This document shows positions 48,043 to 56,014 of a stretch of DNA of 64,000 nt, piece after piece. Within the stretch, counting starts at the first letter, position 1. Each line of letters begins with the position of its first letter. The translations under genes and the position numbers were made by a program. This DNA is from Bacteroidota bacterium (GTDB lineage: Bacteria; Bacteroidota; Bacteroidia; AKYH767-A; OLB10), in contig JADKFV010000002.1 in NCBI GenBank assembly GCA_016717325.1, positions 186,001-250,000 of the forward strand. Reading direction: 5' to 3'. The notes beneath the pieces were generated by a model. That model was given only the letters and a program-made list of their open reading frames with translations, did no database searches and was not told the DNA's origin.

Positions 48043-49233
48043 TTATTTGTTAAGGGTTGTTTTAACAATTCCAACTTTAAGATATGCATCTGCCCCAAGC
48101 AAGAGTGAACCTCCCCCACCTTGCTTGTTATAGATATACATTTTAGTCGTATTTGTTCTGTATTCTGTTTTTAACTCATAAGATCCTATCATTGTCGTTG
48201 TATAGGGTCTAAAATTATTCGAACCACCTGCAATGTTGCCCTGCTGCTTTGCACCTACTTCTCCTCCTACATTCAGTGATATTCCAGCTGCTTGAGTTAT
48301 TGGAATTTGTCCATCTCCATTGCCAACATAATTTATTATCTGATCATTTGGTGTAATCAATTTGCCATTTACATACTCTTTTTTTCCGCCAAAGATGGTT
48401 CCGGTAGCGATGTTAAGTTTAGCTTTTGCACTAACACCAGCAATTGAAACTTCACCAGATGCCTGAACTCCGATAGTAATGTTAGCTTCCATGCAAGAAT
48501 ATCTCTGCCAGCCTTGATTATAGGAATCTTCGATTTTTTTTGTCATTTCATCGTTGTAAGATGGGGCATCAATTTTGTTATTTGCATTACCTTCATCTAC
48601 CATTTTTTGAAAATCTTCTTTCTGATCATCCAGAACAACAACTGTTTTTTTATTATTACCATCTTTAGTATCAAGTAATAAATTATTATCTTCATCAACA
48701 TATTTTGTATCCAACATTCCGGTTGGATCAATATTGATTATCGGATTAGATGAACAATAATTGAATGTTGAAATAGATAATCGTTGTGCAGCCAACGGAT
48801 CCAAACTCAAAAACCTTGCAACATCGCAATCATAAAAACGTGCACCGCGGTAATCGAGGCCGGTTTCTTCGTCACGTTGGTGGTGGGTGGTGAGGTATTT
48901 TTCTTGTTGGCCTTGCACATACTCGCGCAGTATTTTGCCGTAAGGGTAATAATCGTATACACCATTAAGAGTAAATTTCAAACCATCGGGCATAACGGTG
49001 GGTGTATACGTTATGCGTGTGTTGCCTAAATGGTCGTACACGTAGTAGGTATTTTCATCATTACATATTGTGGTGTAAAAAGTATACGGCTCATAAAATG
49101 GGTCGCTGGTGTTGGTGTAAATGTATTTCGAAAGGAGGTTACTAAGTTGCGAAAGTTCATCTGCCGATGTGCTTCTGGTTTCTTTTCGGCAAGATAAAAT
49201 ATCACACAAATTATTTTGTATTACTTGGTCCAA
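48043..49233 (-). CDS. RHS core with unique C-terminal toxin tip (unknown type)
   Basis: 396 residues. Residues 40-150 are the shared RHS core (DPFYEPYTFYTT; YDYYPYGKILREYVQGQ; FLSLDPLA). The tip (about 165-396) is unique in the window: SYNQGWQRYSCMEANITIGV, then Gly-rich beta-type sequence to GSLLLGADAYLKVGIVKTTL. I do not recognise a toxin family. The first 35 residues come from sequence overlapping the VapC-type gene, so this is a cassette truncated at its 5' end and may lack a proper start. A membrane protein gene, the likely immunity gene, follows. Confidence 0.72.
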   Translation of the reverse strand: MDQVIQNNLCDILSCRKETRSTSADELSQLSNLLSKYIYTNTSDPFYEPYTFYTTICNDENTYYVYDHLGNTRITYTPTVMPDGLKFTLNGVYDYYPYGKILREYVQGQQEKYLTTHHQRDEETGLDYRGARFYDCDVARFLSLDPLAAQRLSISTFNYCSSNPIINIDPTGMLDTKYVDEDNNLLLDTKDGNNKKTVVVLDDQKEDFQKMVDEGNANNKIDAPSYNDEMTKKIEDSYNQGWQRYSCMEANITIGVQASGEVSIAGVSAKAKLNIATGTIFGGKKEYVNGKLITPNDQIINYVGNGDGQIPITQAAGISLNVGGEVGAKQQGNIAGGSNNFRPYTTTMIGSYELKTEYRTNTTKMYIYNKQGGGGSLLLGADAYLKVGIVKTTLNK

Positions 49234-49628
49234 TTTGCAATTTCTAATCCTTTGATTCGTTTAAAATGGGCAGTGTTGTTTGTTATTAATTGAAGTCCGC
49301 TTGAAATGGCAATACCGGCAATCAAAGTGTCAGTATGTCCAATTTCGCTTCCTCTTTTCCTTAGTTCGGCTTGAATATTTGCAGCCGATTTGGCCATATT
49401 CAATGTTAATGGAATAACGTTGTTCAAGGTAATAAAAATTTCAAACTTTGTTATCTGTTTTTTCGCATCCTTATATAATAGGCCATTTAAGATTTCGTAA
49501 TAAGTGATTATGCTGAGATTGATAAAACCATATACCTTTAAATATTCGTTTACTCGTGCGATGACTTTTTCATTTCCACGAAAAAATTCCGAAAGTATAT
49601 CGGTATCTAACATTGTTGGTTTAAGCAT
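49221..49628 (-). CDS. PIN-domain ribonuclease toxin (VapC-like)
   Basis: 135 residues. PIN motifs: MLDTDILSEFFRGN at the N-terminus (first Asp), a middle Glu in YYEILNGLLY, and IGHTDTLIAGIAISSGLQLI with NNTAHFKRIKGL near the end. Overlaps the 5' end of the RHS cassette by 13 bases and follows an antitoxin gene by 44 bases. Confidence 0.88.
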   Translation of the reverse strand: MLKPTMLDTDILSEFFRGNEKVIARVNEYLKVYGFINLSIITYYEILNGLLYKDAKKQITKFEIFITLNNVIPLTLNMAKSAANIQAELRKRGSEIGHTDTLIAGIAISSGLQLITNNTAHFKRIKGLEIANWTK

Positions 49629-49672
49629 TTTAATATTAAATGATCAAAGTATAAGGGTCTATGATCAGGGAA

Positions 49673-49909
49673 TTATAAATTAGTTGTGCGGTCAAATAGT
49701 TTGGCCCTTGTTTTTTGAGTGTGGTTAATATAATCGGAGTAGTCTGCATTACTCATATCACTAAATGTGCCTCCAAATGATAGTATTTTTTTGCGCACAG
49801 TTTCATTTTTCGCAGCGGTGGGAGTAAGTGAATTTACAATTTGATAAAGTTCTTCCAATCTTTCTACCGGAACCTCTTTCATCTTTTTTACAATGGCGTT
49901 TATTGTCAT
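49673..49909 (-). CDS. Antitoxin of the PIN-domain pair
   Basis: 78 residues, helical (VKKMKEVPVERLEELYQIVN) with a charged C-terminal tail. Directly upstream of the VapC-like gene. Family not identified; the call rests on size and position. Confidence 0.72.
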   Translation of the reverse strand: MTINAIVKKMKEVPVERLEELYQIVNSLTPTAAKNETVRKKILSFGGTFSDMSNADYSDYINHTQKTRAKLFDRTTNL

Positions 49910-50176
49910 AATTTTATTTAGAATTTATCTCAAAAGTAATAAAAAATGTGCTGGAAGTGAAAAATGTATCAAAACTTTTAAAAGTCGCAAAGCAGCGAAT
50001 AATTTTTAATTTCAAAATGAAAAATATTTTCGTATTGCAATTACTGCAACCACAAAAGTGAAATATTGATATCGGACGGTAAGGCACGTTGCAGATAATT
50101 TAAAAAATGAAACGGTTTTTTGGTGTTTGAGCGTTCGGCAACATTAGTACGATATAAGAAATGCTATTCAATTAAT

Positions 50177-50728
50177 TTATAAATATCCTCTATCTATGAT
50201 ATTTAGTTTTTTATCTAACAAATACATAATAGCAAATTTATGATTTGGCTCATTTTTAAAAACGCCACTTATTAAGCAATAATAATTTCCATCATAAAGA
50301 AATGGCACATGAATAAATAATTCGATATCACCATATTTTGCAGATTGCCGAAAATTCACCTCATTCCCTTTGAAAAGCTTAGTATAAATTTGCCCCCGAT
50401 TTGATAAATATTTATTCTGCGCATTTAATACTGTTGCCATGAAAATCAAGGATGAATCATATTTACCCATATGGTCATTACCTAACCATTTAGAAGATTT
50501 GGATAATGTTTTAAGTATCGGCACAACAATTAATGAATCATTTAAATAGTAGTCGGTGGAATCATAGGGAATTAAGTCTCTGCTTAAAACAACAAATTTA
50601 CTCTCTCTACTTAAAAAGCTGATTAAAGATTTATTTACAATCCTTGCACTTTTCTCAATGGATACTTGAGCATTGACACCAATACACCCCATAATAAAAA
50701 TAAATAAAAAACTTAAAATTGGCTTCAT
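50177..50728 (-). CDS. Secreted protein of unknown function, putative orphan immunity protein
   Basis: 183 residues with a signal peptide (MKPILSFLFIFIMGCIGVNA). No known motif. It lies 6 bases after the remnant of a cysteine-rich RHS tip, in the place where immunity genes occur in this island, so it is probably the immunity protein of a lost toxin. An envelope location would suit a toxin acting in the periplasm. Confidence 0.6.
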   Translation of the reverse strand: MKPILSFLFIFIMGCIGVNAQVSIEKSARIVNKSLISFLSRESKFVVLSRDLIPYDSTDYYLNDSLIVVPILKTLSKSSKWLGNDHMGKYDSSLIFMATVLNAQNKYLSNRGQIYTKLFKGNEVNFRQSAKYGDIELFIHVPFLYDGNYYCLISGVFKNEPNHKFAIMYLLDKKLNIIDRGYL

Positions 50729-50734
50729 TATTTT

Positions 50735-50821
50735 TTACTTTGCTCTATCTGTATTCATGCCACAATACGCATCTGCTTCATATTCATCGCCACAATCTTG
50801 GTTGTTACAATAATTTGTAAT
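50735..50821 (-). pseudogene. Remnant of an RHS toxin tip
   Basis: Short open frame, with a stop just upstream, reading NYCNNQDCGDEYEADAYCGM and then NTDRAK before the stop. It sits just before the gene at 50728. The size and place suggest the last residues of a deleted toxin tip. Confidence 0.35.
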
Positions 50822-50918
50822 CGATTAAGTAATTCACAAGTTCTTTATATGCTCATTCTTGTGAATGTTTTAACAATATATTCGCAACAACAAAATTTCA
50901 AATACTTGTTTACACAAG

Positions 50919-51443
50919 TTATAAAGGATTATAATCTAAAATATTCCTGCTTCGAAATATAGTAAGTGTGTCTATATGAGGCAATTTATCGTTAACATCG
51001 CGAAGGTACACAGGAAGTTTTAAGTCGGCCTTTAAACAAGAGTCTTTTAGTTTCAACCTGTTATCAGGTATTGCAACAAGTTGACTCTTTTGTTCTTCAT
51101 TAAATATAATTACAATTTGGTATTGCAAATCAGGTTGGTTTTCAGAATAAGTATCATTCATCTTCAAATCACGAGTTTGGTTATCTGTAAATCCCCACTT
51201 GTAAGCTTTTTCAATGAAGATATTTTCTATCTCAACAGAATCACATTTATACTTCAGTTTTTCAATAAATCTATTCCTGGCTAATGATTCTTCAACGCTC
51301 TGCGAGTAACGCTTCACTAAATGTTTGTTGTAACCGAAGTACCCGATATAGTAGTTAAGGCAGATAAACGCAATAACAAGGGCACTCAATATTGCTAAAA
51401 CAAATAAAATTCTTTTTAAATACAATACATTTTTCTGATTCAT
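50919..51443 (-). CDS. Membrane-anchored putative immunity protein
   Basis: 174 residues with one N-terminal helix (residues 11-33, ILFVLAILSALVIAFICLNY) and a large domain on the outer side. No recognised family. It starts 31 bases after the RHS cassette that ends at 51475, in the immunity position, and a periplasmic domain would fit a papain-like toxin acting on the cell wall. Confidence 0.62.
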   Translation of the reverse strand: MNQKNVLYLKRILFVLAILSALVIAFICLNYYIGYFGYNKHLVKRYSQSVEESLARNRFIEKLKYKCDSVEIENIFIEKAYKWGFTDNQTRDLKMNDTYSENQPDLQYQIVIIFNEEQKSQLVAIPDNRLKLKDSCLKADLKLPVYLRDVNDKLPHIDTLTIFRSRNILDYNPL

Positions 51444-51474
51444 GGAAGGTTGCTATTTATTTTCGTCAGATGAT

Positions 51475-52791
51475 TCACTTTTTTTCTTTTTTAGCCTCTT
51501 TCTTTTTCAATGGTACTTTCACATAAAATACAAACACAATTTTCCCTTTTTCTTCAGTAATCCCTTGCTGGCGCATTCTAACATTAAGACCAGATATCCT
51601 TATGTTTGCAGTAGAAACAAAAGAGGGTAATCTATTAAAAAATAAGTTAGGAATTGATTCATCTTCACCATCAATGTAAGCGGGAGTTCCGCATATTTCC
51701 CCACCACGATTTACTACAACAGATTTAAAGGCAGCTATAGCAACATCAATACAGGAATTACCTGGCCCAGTAATTCCGTAAATTTCTTCAGATGCCGCTT
51801 TGTTTGCCATAATCAATGCCACATTATCTTCTTGTTCTGTTGTAACAATATGAATAAACTCATCATAAGAATGCTTATCTGTACTAGGATTAATACTATT
51901 TGCTCTAATCATTGCTTCTCTAGGGTTAGTTATTAATATGGTTTTCTCATCCATGATTTTTGTTCCTTTATCTGCGTATTCTGAACGTCCCCAAGGTTTC
52001 GTCTTACCGGTAGTTCCGTTGATTGATACATAACGCCATCCTGTTTTTTCGTTGCCAATTAATACTGCAATGTGCCCAGCAGTACCAGCTGCCTCTCTAT
52101 CTATAATAAATATGATGTCCTTCCCATCTGGATCAATAGCGTTGATTGGGGTGTTTGCCACATAACAATAAGGTGACATTTGTACATACTTCACCGCCAA
52201 CGGATCCAAACTCAAAAACCTTGCAACATCGCAATCATAGAAACGTGCACCGCGGTAATCGAGGCCGGTTTCTTCGTCACGTTGGTGGTGGGTGGTGAGG
52301 TACTTTTCTTGTTGGCCTTGCACATACTCGCGTAGTATTTTGCCGTAAGGGTAATAATCGTATACACCATTAAGAGCAAATTTCAAACCATCGGGCATAA
52401 CAGTGGGTGTATACGTTATGCGGGTGTTGCCAAAGCTTGCAGTGAGTATTCCCGAACTGTGGTAGTACACGTAGTAGGTATTCTCGTTATTACAAAGTGT
52501 GGTGTAAAAAGTATATGGCTCGTAAAATGGGTCGTTGGTGCCTACATAGTTATATGGTGATAAGCGGTTGCTGCCGTGCATCAATTCGTCTACAGATATG
52601 TTCATCATTTCGTTATTGTTGTCTAATATATCTATCATTTGTGCACTTTCTCTTATTTCTGTTTCTGATAGTTTTATATACGAAACATTGCTTGGTATGT
52701 TTGATATTCGTGATGCGAATATATGGTAAATAGTTCTGACTTTCGGATTGAACTTAAAGGGTTGAATGGAATTATTTCTAACCTTAAACAC
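51475..52791 (-). CDS. RHS core with papain-like (permuted NlpC/LRAT-type) toxin tip
   Basis: 438 residues. The first 200 are the shared RHS region (INVDELMHGS-type start segment, YDYYPYGKILREYVQGQ, FLSLDPLA). The tip (about 215-438) begins DGKDIIFIIDREAAGTAGHI, where the His near residue 235 (AGHIAVLIGNE) and the Cys near residue 345 (GPGNSCIDVAIAAF) are in the order His-then-Cys expected for a permuted papain-like fold. The target may be peptidoglycan or a protein. The tail is Lys/Glu-rich. Followed by a membrane-anchored candidate immunity gene. Confidence 0.72.
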   Translation of the reverse strand: MFKVRNNSIQPFKFNPKVRTIYHIFASRISNIPSNVSYIKLSETEIRESAQMIDILDNNNEMMNISVDELMHGSNRLSPYNYVGTNDPFYEPYTFYTTLCNNENTYYVYYHSSGILTASFGNTRITYTPTVMPDGLKFALNGVYDYYPYGKILREYVQGQQEKYLTTHHQRDEETGLDYRGARFYDCDVARFLSLDPLAVKYVQMSPYCYVANTPINAIDPDGKDIIFIIDREAAGTAGHIAVLIGNEKTGWRYVSINGTTGKTKPWGRSEYADKGTKIMDEKTILITNPREAMIRANSINPSTDKHSYDEFIHIVTTEQEDNVALIMANKAASEEIYGITGPGNSCIDVAIAAFKSVVVNRGGEICGTPAYIDGEDESIPNLFFNRLPSFVSTANIRISGLNVRMRQQGITEEKGKIVFVFYVKVPLKKKEAKKEKK

Positions 52792-52894
52792 TTTAGTGTT
52801 TTTTGCTAAATTATTTTATTAAATTTGCGTAGTTAAAATTTAAAAAAAAACCGAGAAATTTTTTACCACTTTATTTTTACAAAAAATAAAAATT

Positions 52895-53107
52895 ATGCAA
52901 ACTATTACAATAGATATAATAAACAACAAGGTGATAAAACTTTTGCAAGATTTGGAGGCACTGCAACTTATTAGACTGCGAAACGATTTAACAAAATTAG
53001 AAACAGCTCCAAGCAAATGGGCAGTAAAATACAAAGGGGCAATGAGCAAACAACCTATTGCTGATATTGAAAACCAACTCAAAGAAATGCGTGGCGAATG
53101 GGATTAA
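52895..53107 (+). CDS. Antitoxin of a second PIN-domain pair
   Basis: 70 residues, helical, MQTITIDIINNKVIKLLQDL at the start, acidic end. Overlaps the start of the following VapC-like gene by 10 bases, typical for toxin-antitoxin operons. Opposite strand to the surrounding RHS cassettes. Confidence 0.78.
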   Translation: MQTITIDIINNKVIKLLQDLEALQLIRLRNDLTKLETAPSKWAVKYKGAMSKQPIADIENQLKEMRGEWD

Positions 53108-53490
53108 AATATCTTTGGGATACCAATACTGCTATTTATTATTTGCAACAACAATTTCCACCAAATGCAGAAAAATTTATTGATGCTATTTTGCAAACAG
53201 ATTCACCTGTTATATCTGCTATTACAGAAATAGAATTGCTTTGTTGGAAAACAGTCAACGAAAATGATTTACAAACCCTCCATAACTTTATTGGAGACAC
53301 AACAGTAATTGAACTCGAACTAGGCATTAAATTTAGAACTGCCGAAATCCGCAAAGCCCACAAACTAAAACTACCTGATGCCATTATTGCCGCCTCTGCA
53401 ATAGTTTACAACCTCTCGCTTATTACTCGTAATACAAGTGACTTTAAAAACATTGAAGGCTTGAAATTGATTAACCCCTTTGAGATGTAA
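53098..53490 (+). CDS. PIN-domain ribonuclease toxin (VapC-like)
   Basis: 130 residues. PIN-domain motifs LWDTNTAIYYLQQQ, ITEIELLCWK, LPDAIIAASAIV and ITRNTSDFKNIEGL. Second VapBC-like pair in the island, on the plus strand between two RHS pieces. Confidence 0.9.
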   Translation: MGLKYLWDTNTAIYYLQQQFPPNAEKFIDAILQTDSPVISAITEIELLCWKTVNENDLQTLHNFIGDTTVIELELGIKFRTAEIRKAHKLKLPDAIIAASAIVYNLSLITRNTSDFKNIEGLKLINPFEM

Positions 53491-53616
53491 ATGCAGTTTA
53501 CTCGATAGTGTTGCTTTATATGGTAGGCTTTTATATTTCAAACTTTATATCAGCTTTCGCTTTGATTAGAATCATAAATTGAATGCCTTATTTGATGCAA
53601 ACTACAATTTCAACTT

Positions 53617-53865
53617 TTACAATCCTATGCGTGTGTTGCCTAAACATGACGTCAGTATTCCCAAACTGCTTGCAGTGAGTATTCCCGAACTGTGGTCATA
53701 CACATAGTATGTTATTTCATCGTTGCACAGAGTGTTATAAAATGTATACGGCTCGTAAAATGGGTCGTTGGTGCCGGTGTAGTTGTTTGTAGATAAAAGG
53801 CTGCTGCCTTTCATAAATTCTGTAACAGATTTTACATTCATATTATTTTGTGCAGCTACTTTCAT
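53617..53865 (-). pseudogene. RHS 5' fragment
   Basis: Starts MKVAAQNNMNVKSVTEFMKG and runs through DPFYEPYTFYNTLCNDE, then ends within a locally duplicated segment (SSGILTASSLGILTSCLG). The rest of the core and any tip are missing; the plus-strand VapBC-like pair lies just beyond. The upstream linker is the same as at 47484-47660 and 60587-60770. Confidence 0.7.
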
Positions 53866-54079
53866 TTTTCAAAAATAGGTAAAAATAAATTAGCTTAGAC
53901 TGAAAGTAGATATTGAATTGCATTCCCCAAAAACAAGAATACCTTTTTAAACGAGATGTTTTTTTTGCTACAAGATATTATTGCATTTAGAAGACATATA
54001 TTTATCATTCTGCAATGTACACGAGCCACAAGCGAGGACGCTTGCCTTTACTTTGTTTCAATAAGAATTTGTTAACTTT

Positions 54080-54232
54080 CAAAAGGAAAGCAGAGGTGAA
54101 CTTTGACGCTTGCTAAGCTAAAGGCTTAACTGCCGCATTAGTCCTCTGCTTATCCTTTAAATGTAGTTGATAGCATCAAATAGAATGTTAGACAACAAGG
54201 TCTATTAAAGGCTTTAATGCAGTCAACTTTTT
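54080..54232 (+). ncRNA. Candidate bridge RNA of the IS110 element
   Basis: Two large stem-loops in the left end. First: 54082-54096 pairs with 54143-54158 (15 bp, one bulged A), with an inner taagc/gctta hairpin. Second: 54165-54176 pairs with 54217-54228 (agttga/tcaact and gcat/atgc), with an inner tagac/gtcta stem at 54189-54204. IS110-family elements encode a bridge RNA with target- and donor-binding loops at this place; the exact loops are not assigned. Confidence 0.6.
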
Positions 54233-54255
54233 AATTAACTTCAAAAACAAAAGTA

Positions 54256-55263
54256 ATGAAAAATTATCAAACAATTGTAGGGATTGATGTTTCAAAATTG
54301 AAACTTGATGTCACGCTAATGCAAGATGCATTGGCAAATCAACACCATCATTTTGTGGTAACCAATAATGAAAAGGGGTTAAAACAAATGATAAAGGTTA
54401 TCAAAGCTAAAAAAATCGAGCTAACGACTTGTTTATTTTGCTTAGAAAACACTGGAGTTTATAGTATGCCAGTTTCATTTTATTTAAGCAACTTAAAGCT
54501 TGAGTACTGGGTTGTGCCAGCTCTCGAAATTAGGCGTTCAAAGGGGATTGTAAGAGGAAAAACAGATAAAATTGATTCAAAAGACATTGCCTTTTATGCG
54601 CACACACATCAGCATAAATTACAATTAACAGAACTGCCTGAACAGGCTATATTGAAATTAAAACTACTATTTACCGAGCGAGAAAAGTTAATGCGCGCCA
54701 TTAAATTGCTTGATACAACAAAAGAGAACCAATCTTTTTTACCTAAAGAAATTCTGAAGGAAACTTTATCCGTAAACCGAAAAGTTTTGACCTTATTGAA
54801 AAAGTCATTGAAGGAAATTGAAACTAAAATGATGGAAATCATCAAGCAGAACCAAACCATGAAAAATCAGTTTGATTTAGCTTGCAGCGTTCCTGGCGTT
54901 GGACCTCAAACAGCAACTTATCTCATTATCACAACTAAATCTTTCACTGCATTTTCAAACTGGAGAAAATTAGCATGCTACTCTGGAATTGCGCCCTTCG
55001 AGTATTCATCCGGGACAAGCATCAGAGGCAAAACAAGAGTTAATGATATGGCAGACAAAAAAATGAAATCAATGTTAAACATGTGTGCCTTGAATTGCAA
55101 ACGTGTAGATACTGAGATAAATCAATATTATACTAGGAAAGTTGAAGAAGGAAAAAATCCAATGTCGGTTATGAATGCCATCAGATGCAAAGTAATAAGC
55201 AGAGTGTTTGCAACAATTAACCGAGGAACTCCATATGTTGATTGCAAAAAATATCTAAACTAA
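54256..55263 (+). CDS. IS110-family transposase (DEDD recombinase)
   Basis: 335 residues. N-terminal RuvC-like DEDD domain (VGIDVSKLKLDVTLMQ; CLENTGVYSMPVSFYL; GKTDKIDSKDIAFYA) and C-terminal Transposase_20 domain with the catalytic Ser (SVPGVGPQTATYLI; ACYSGIAPFEYSSGTSIRGK). Full length and intact, so the element may be active. It works with a bridge RNA encoded upstream. Confidence 0.95.
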   Translation: MKNYQTIVGIDVSKLKLDVTLMQDALANQHHHFVVTNNEKGLKQMIKVIKAKKIELTTCLFCLENTGVYSMPVSFYLSNLKLEYWVVPALEIRRSKGIVRGKTDKIDSKDIAFYAHTHQHKLQLTELPEQAILKLKLLFTEREKLMRAIKLLDTTKENQSFLPKEILKETLSVNRKVLTLLKKSLKEIETKMMEIIKQNQTMKNQFDLACSVPGVGPQTATYLIITTKSFTAFSNWRKLACYSGIAPFEYSSGTSIRGKTRVNDMADKKMKSMLNMCALNCKRVDTEINQYYTRKVEEGKNPMSVMNAIRCKVISRVFATINRGTPYVDCKKYLN

Positions 55264-55387
55264 ATTAAATCTTAAATAAAAAATTATTTAAATAAAACGC
55301 AATCGCAGCTATAAAGATACTAATATCCAAGAACAGGAACTGGAGCCTTCTCTCTGCAGGGCTTTGAAGAAGTCCGCTTCAAATAAA

Positions 55388-55412
55388 ATAGCCTCGAAAT
55401 TATCGAGGCTAT
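55388..55412 (+). terminator. Hairpin at the 3' end of the IS110 element
   Basis: Perfect 10-bp stem (atagcctcga/tcgaggctat) with a 5-base loop, 124 bases after the transposase stop. There is no T run directly after it, so termination is only possible. Confidence 0.45.
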
Positions 55413-55536
55413 CTAAGAAAACATCCAGTGAACGATCACAGTATGCCTCCTCTCTGCATTGACAAAATTAATAAAAATAATTATAAAATTGCTTGCAATT
55501 ATCCATAGAATGCGGAAGCGGGGATCCGCATAGTTT

Positions 55537-56007
55537 TTAGATGTGTTGCAATTCAAAGGTAATTTTATCAAGTGACAAAACCCGTTCCATTCCTGAACTA
55601 TCAGTTAAGAGAACATAATTAAAAGGCGGTAGATTTACATAAAACCCATTTTCAAAGCCCACCATTCTATCAAATTCAAATTCTGCTTTGGTACTGATAA
55701 TTTCATTGTTCAAAATATCTACAGTTTCGTCATTTGTAAACACTCTAAGAGTATGTGTAGGTGTTGCTTCTATGTCGCTCATTCTACTGCTTGAACCATT
55801 ATAATCAGCACCATCACTATAAATTTCTAAATACTCGTCTTGCTTTAAAATTTTCTTCTCTACAAGGATTTCCCAATTAGCTTGTAACCAATCGCCAATT
55901 GAACTTTCATCTGAGGTATAAGACCTGTCTATTAGCAAAGGGGTTACTATGTCCCAACTACTATTTAAAAATTTTGAAAATATTCTTATTGCTTTGTCGA
56001 TTTCCAT
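55537..56007 (-). CDS. Putative immunity protein of the adjacent RHS toxin
   Basis: 156 residues, acidic, without signal peptide or membrane helix, so cytosolic. No family recognised. It starts 7 bases after the RHS gene that stops at 56015. A cytosolic immunity protein suggests that the neighbouring tip acts inside the cell. Confidence 0.65.
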   Translation of the reverse strand: MEIDKAIRIFSKFLNSSWDIVTPLLIDRSYTSDESSIGDWLQANWEILVEKKILKQDEYLEIYSDGADYNGSSSRMSDIEATPTHTLRVFTNDETVDILNNEIISTKAEFEFDRMVGFENGFYVNLPPFNYVLLTDSSGMERVLSLDKITFELQHI

Positions 56008-56014
56008 AACTCTT

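Larger units (their letters stand above)
54035..55507 (+). mobile_element. IS110-family insertion sequence
   Basis: About 1.47 kb. Edges are set by comparing with the uninterrupted linker ccacaagcgtggaatgcgg at 47647 and 60747: here the left flank is ccacaagcg (to 54034) and the right flank gaatgcgg (from 55508). It holds a transposase gene, a structured 5' non-coding region and a 3' hairpin. No terminal inverted repeats are evident, as is usual for IS110. Confidence 0.8.

Noticed and set aside
48784..49029. Plus-strand frames repeated opposite each RHS core (also at 56903, 60137 and 62565)
   Set aside because: They recur only because the RHS core is repeated; antisense shadows.
54035..55507. 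Assignment of the element to the IS1111 subgroup
   Set aside because: Structured RNA lies upstream of the transposase and no subterminal inverted repeats are seen, which fits the IS110 subgroup better.
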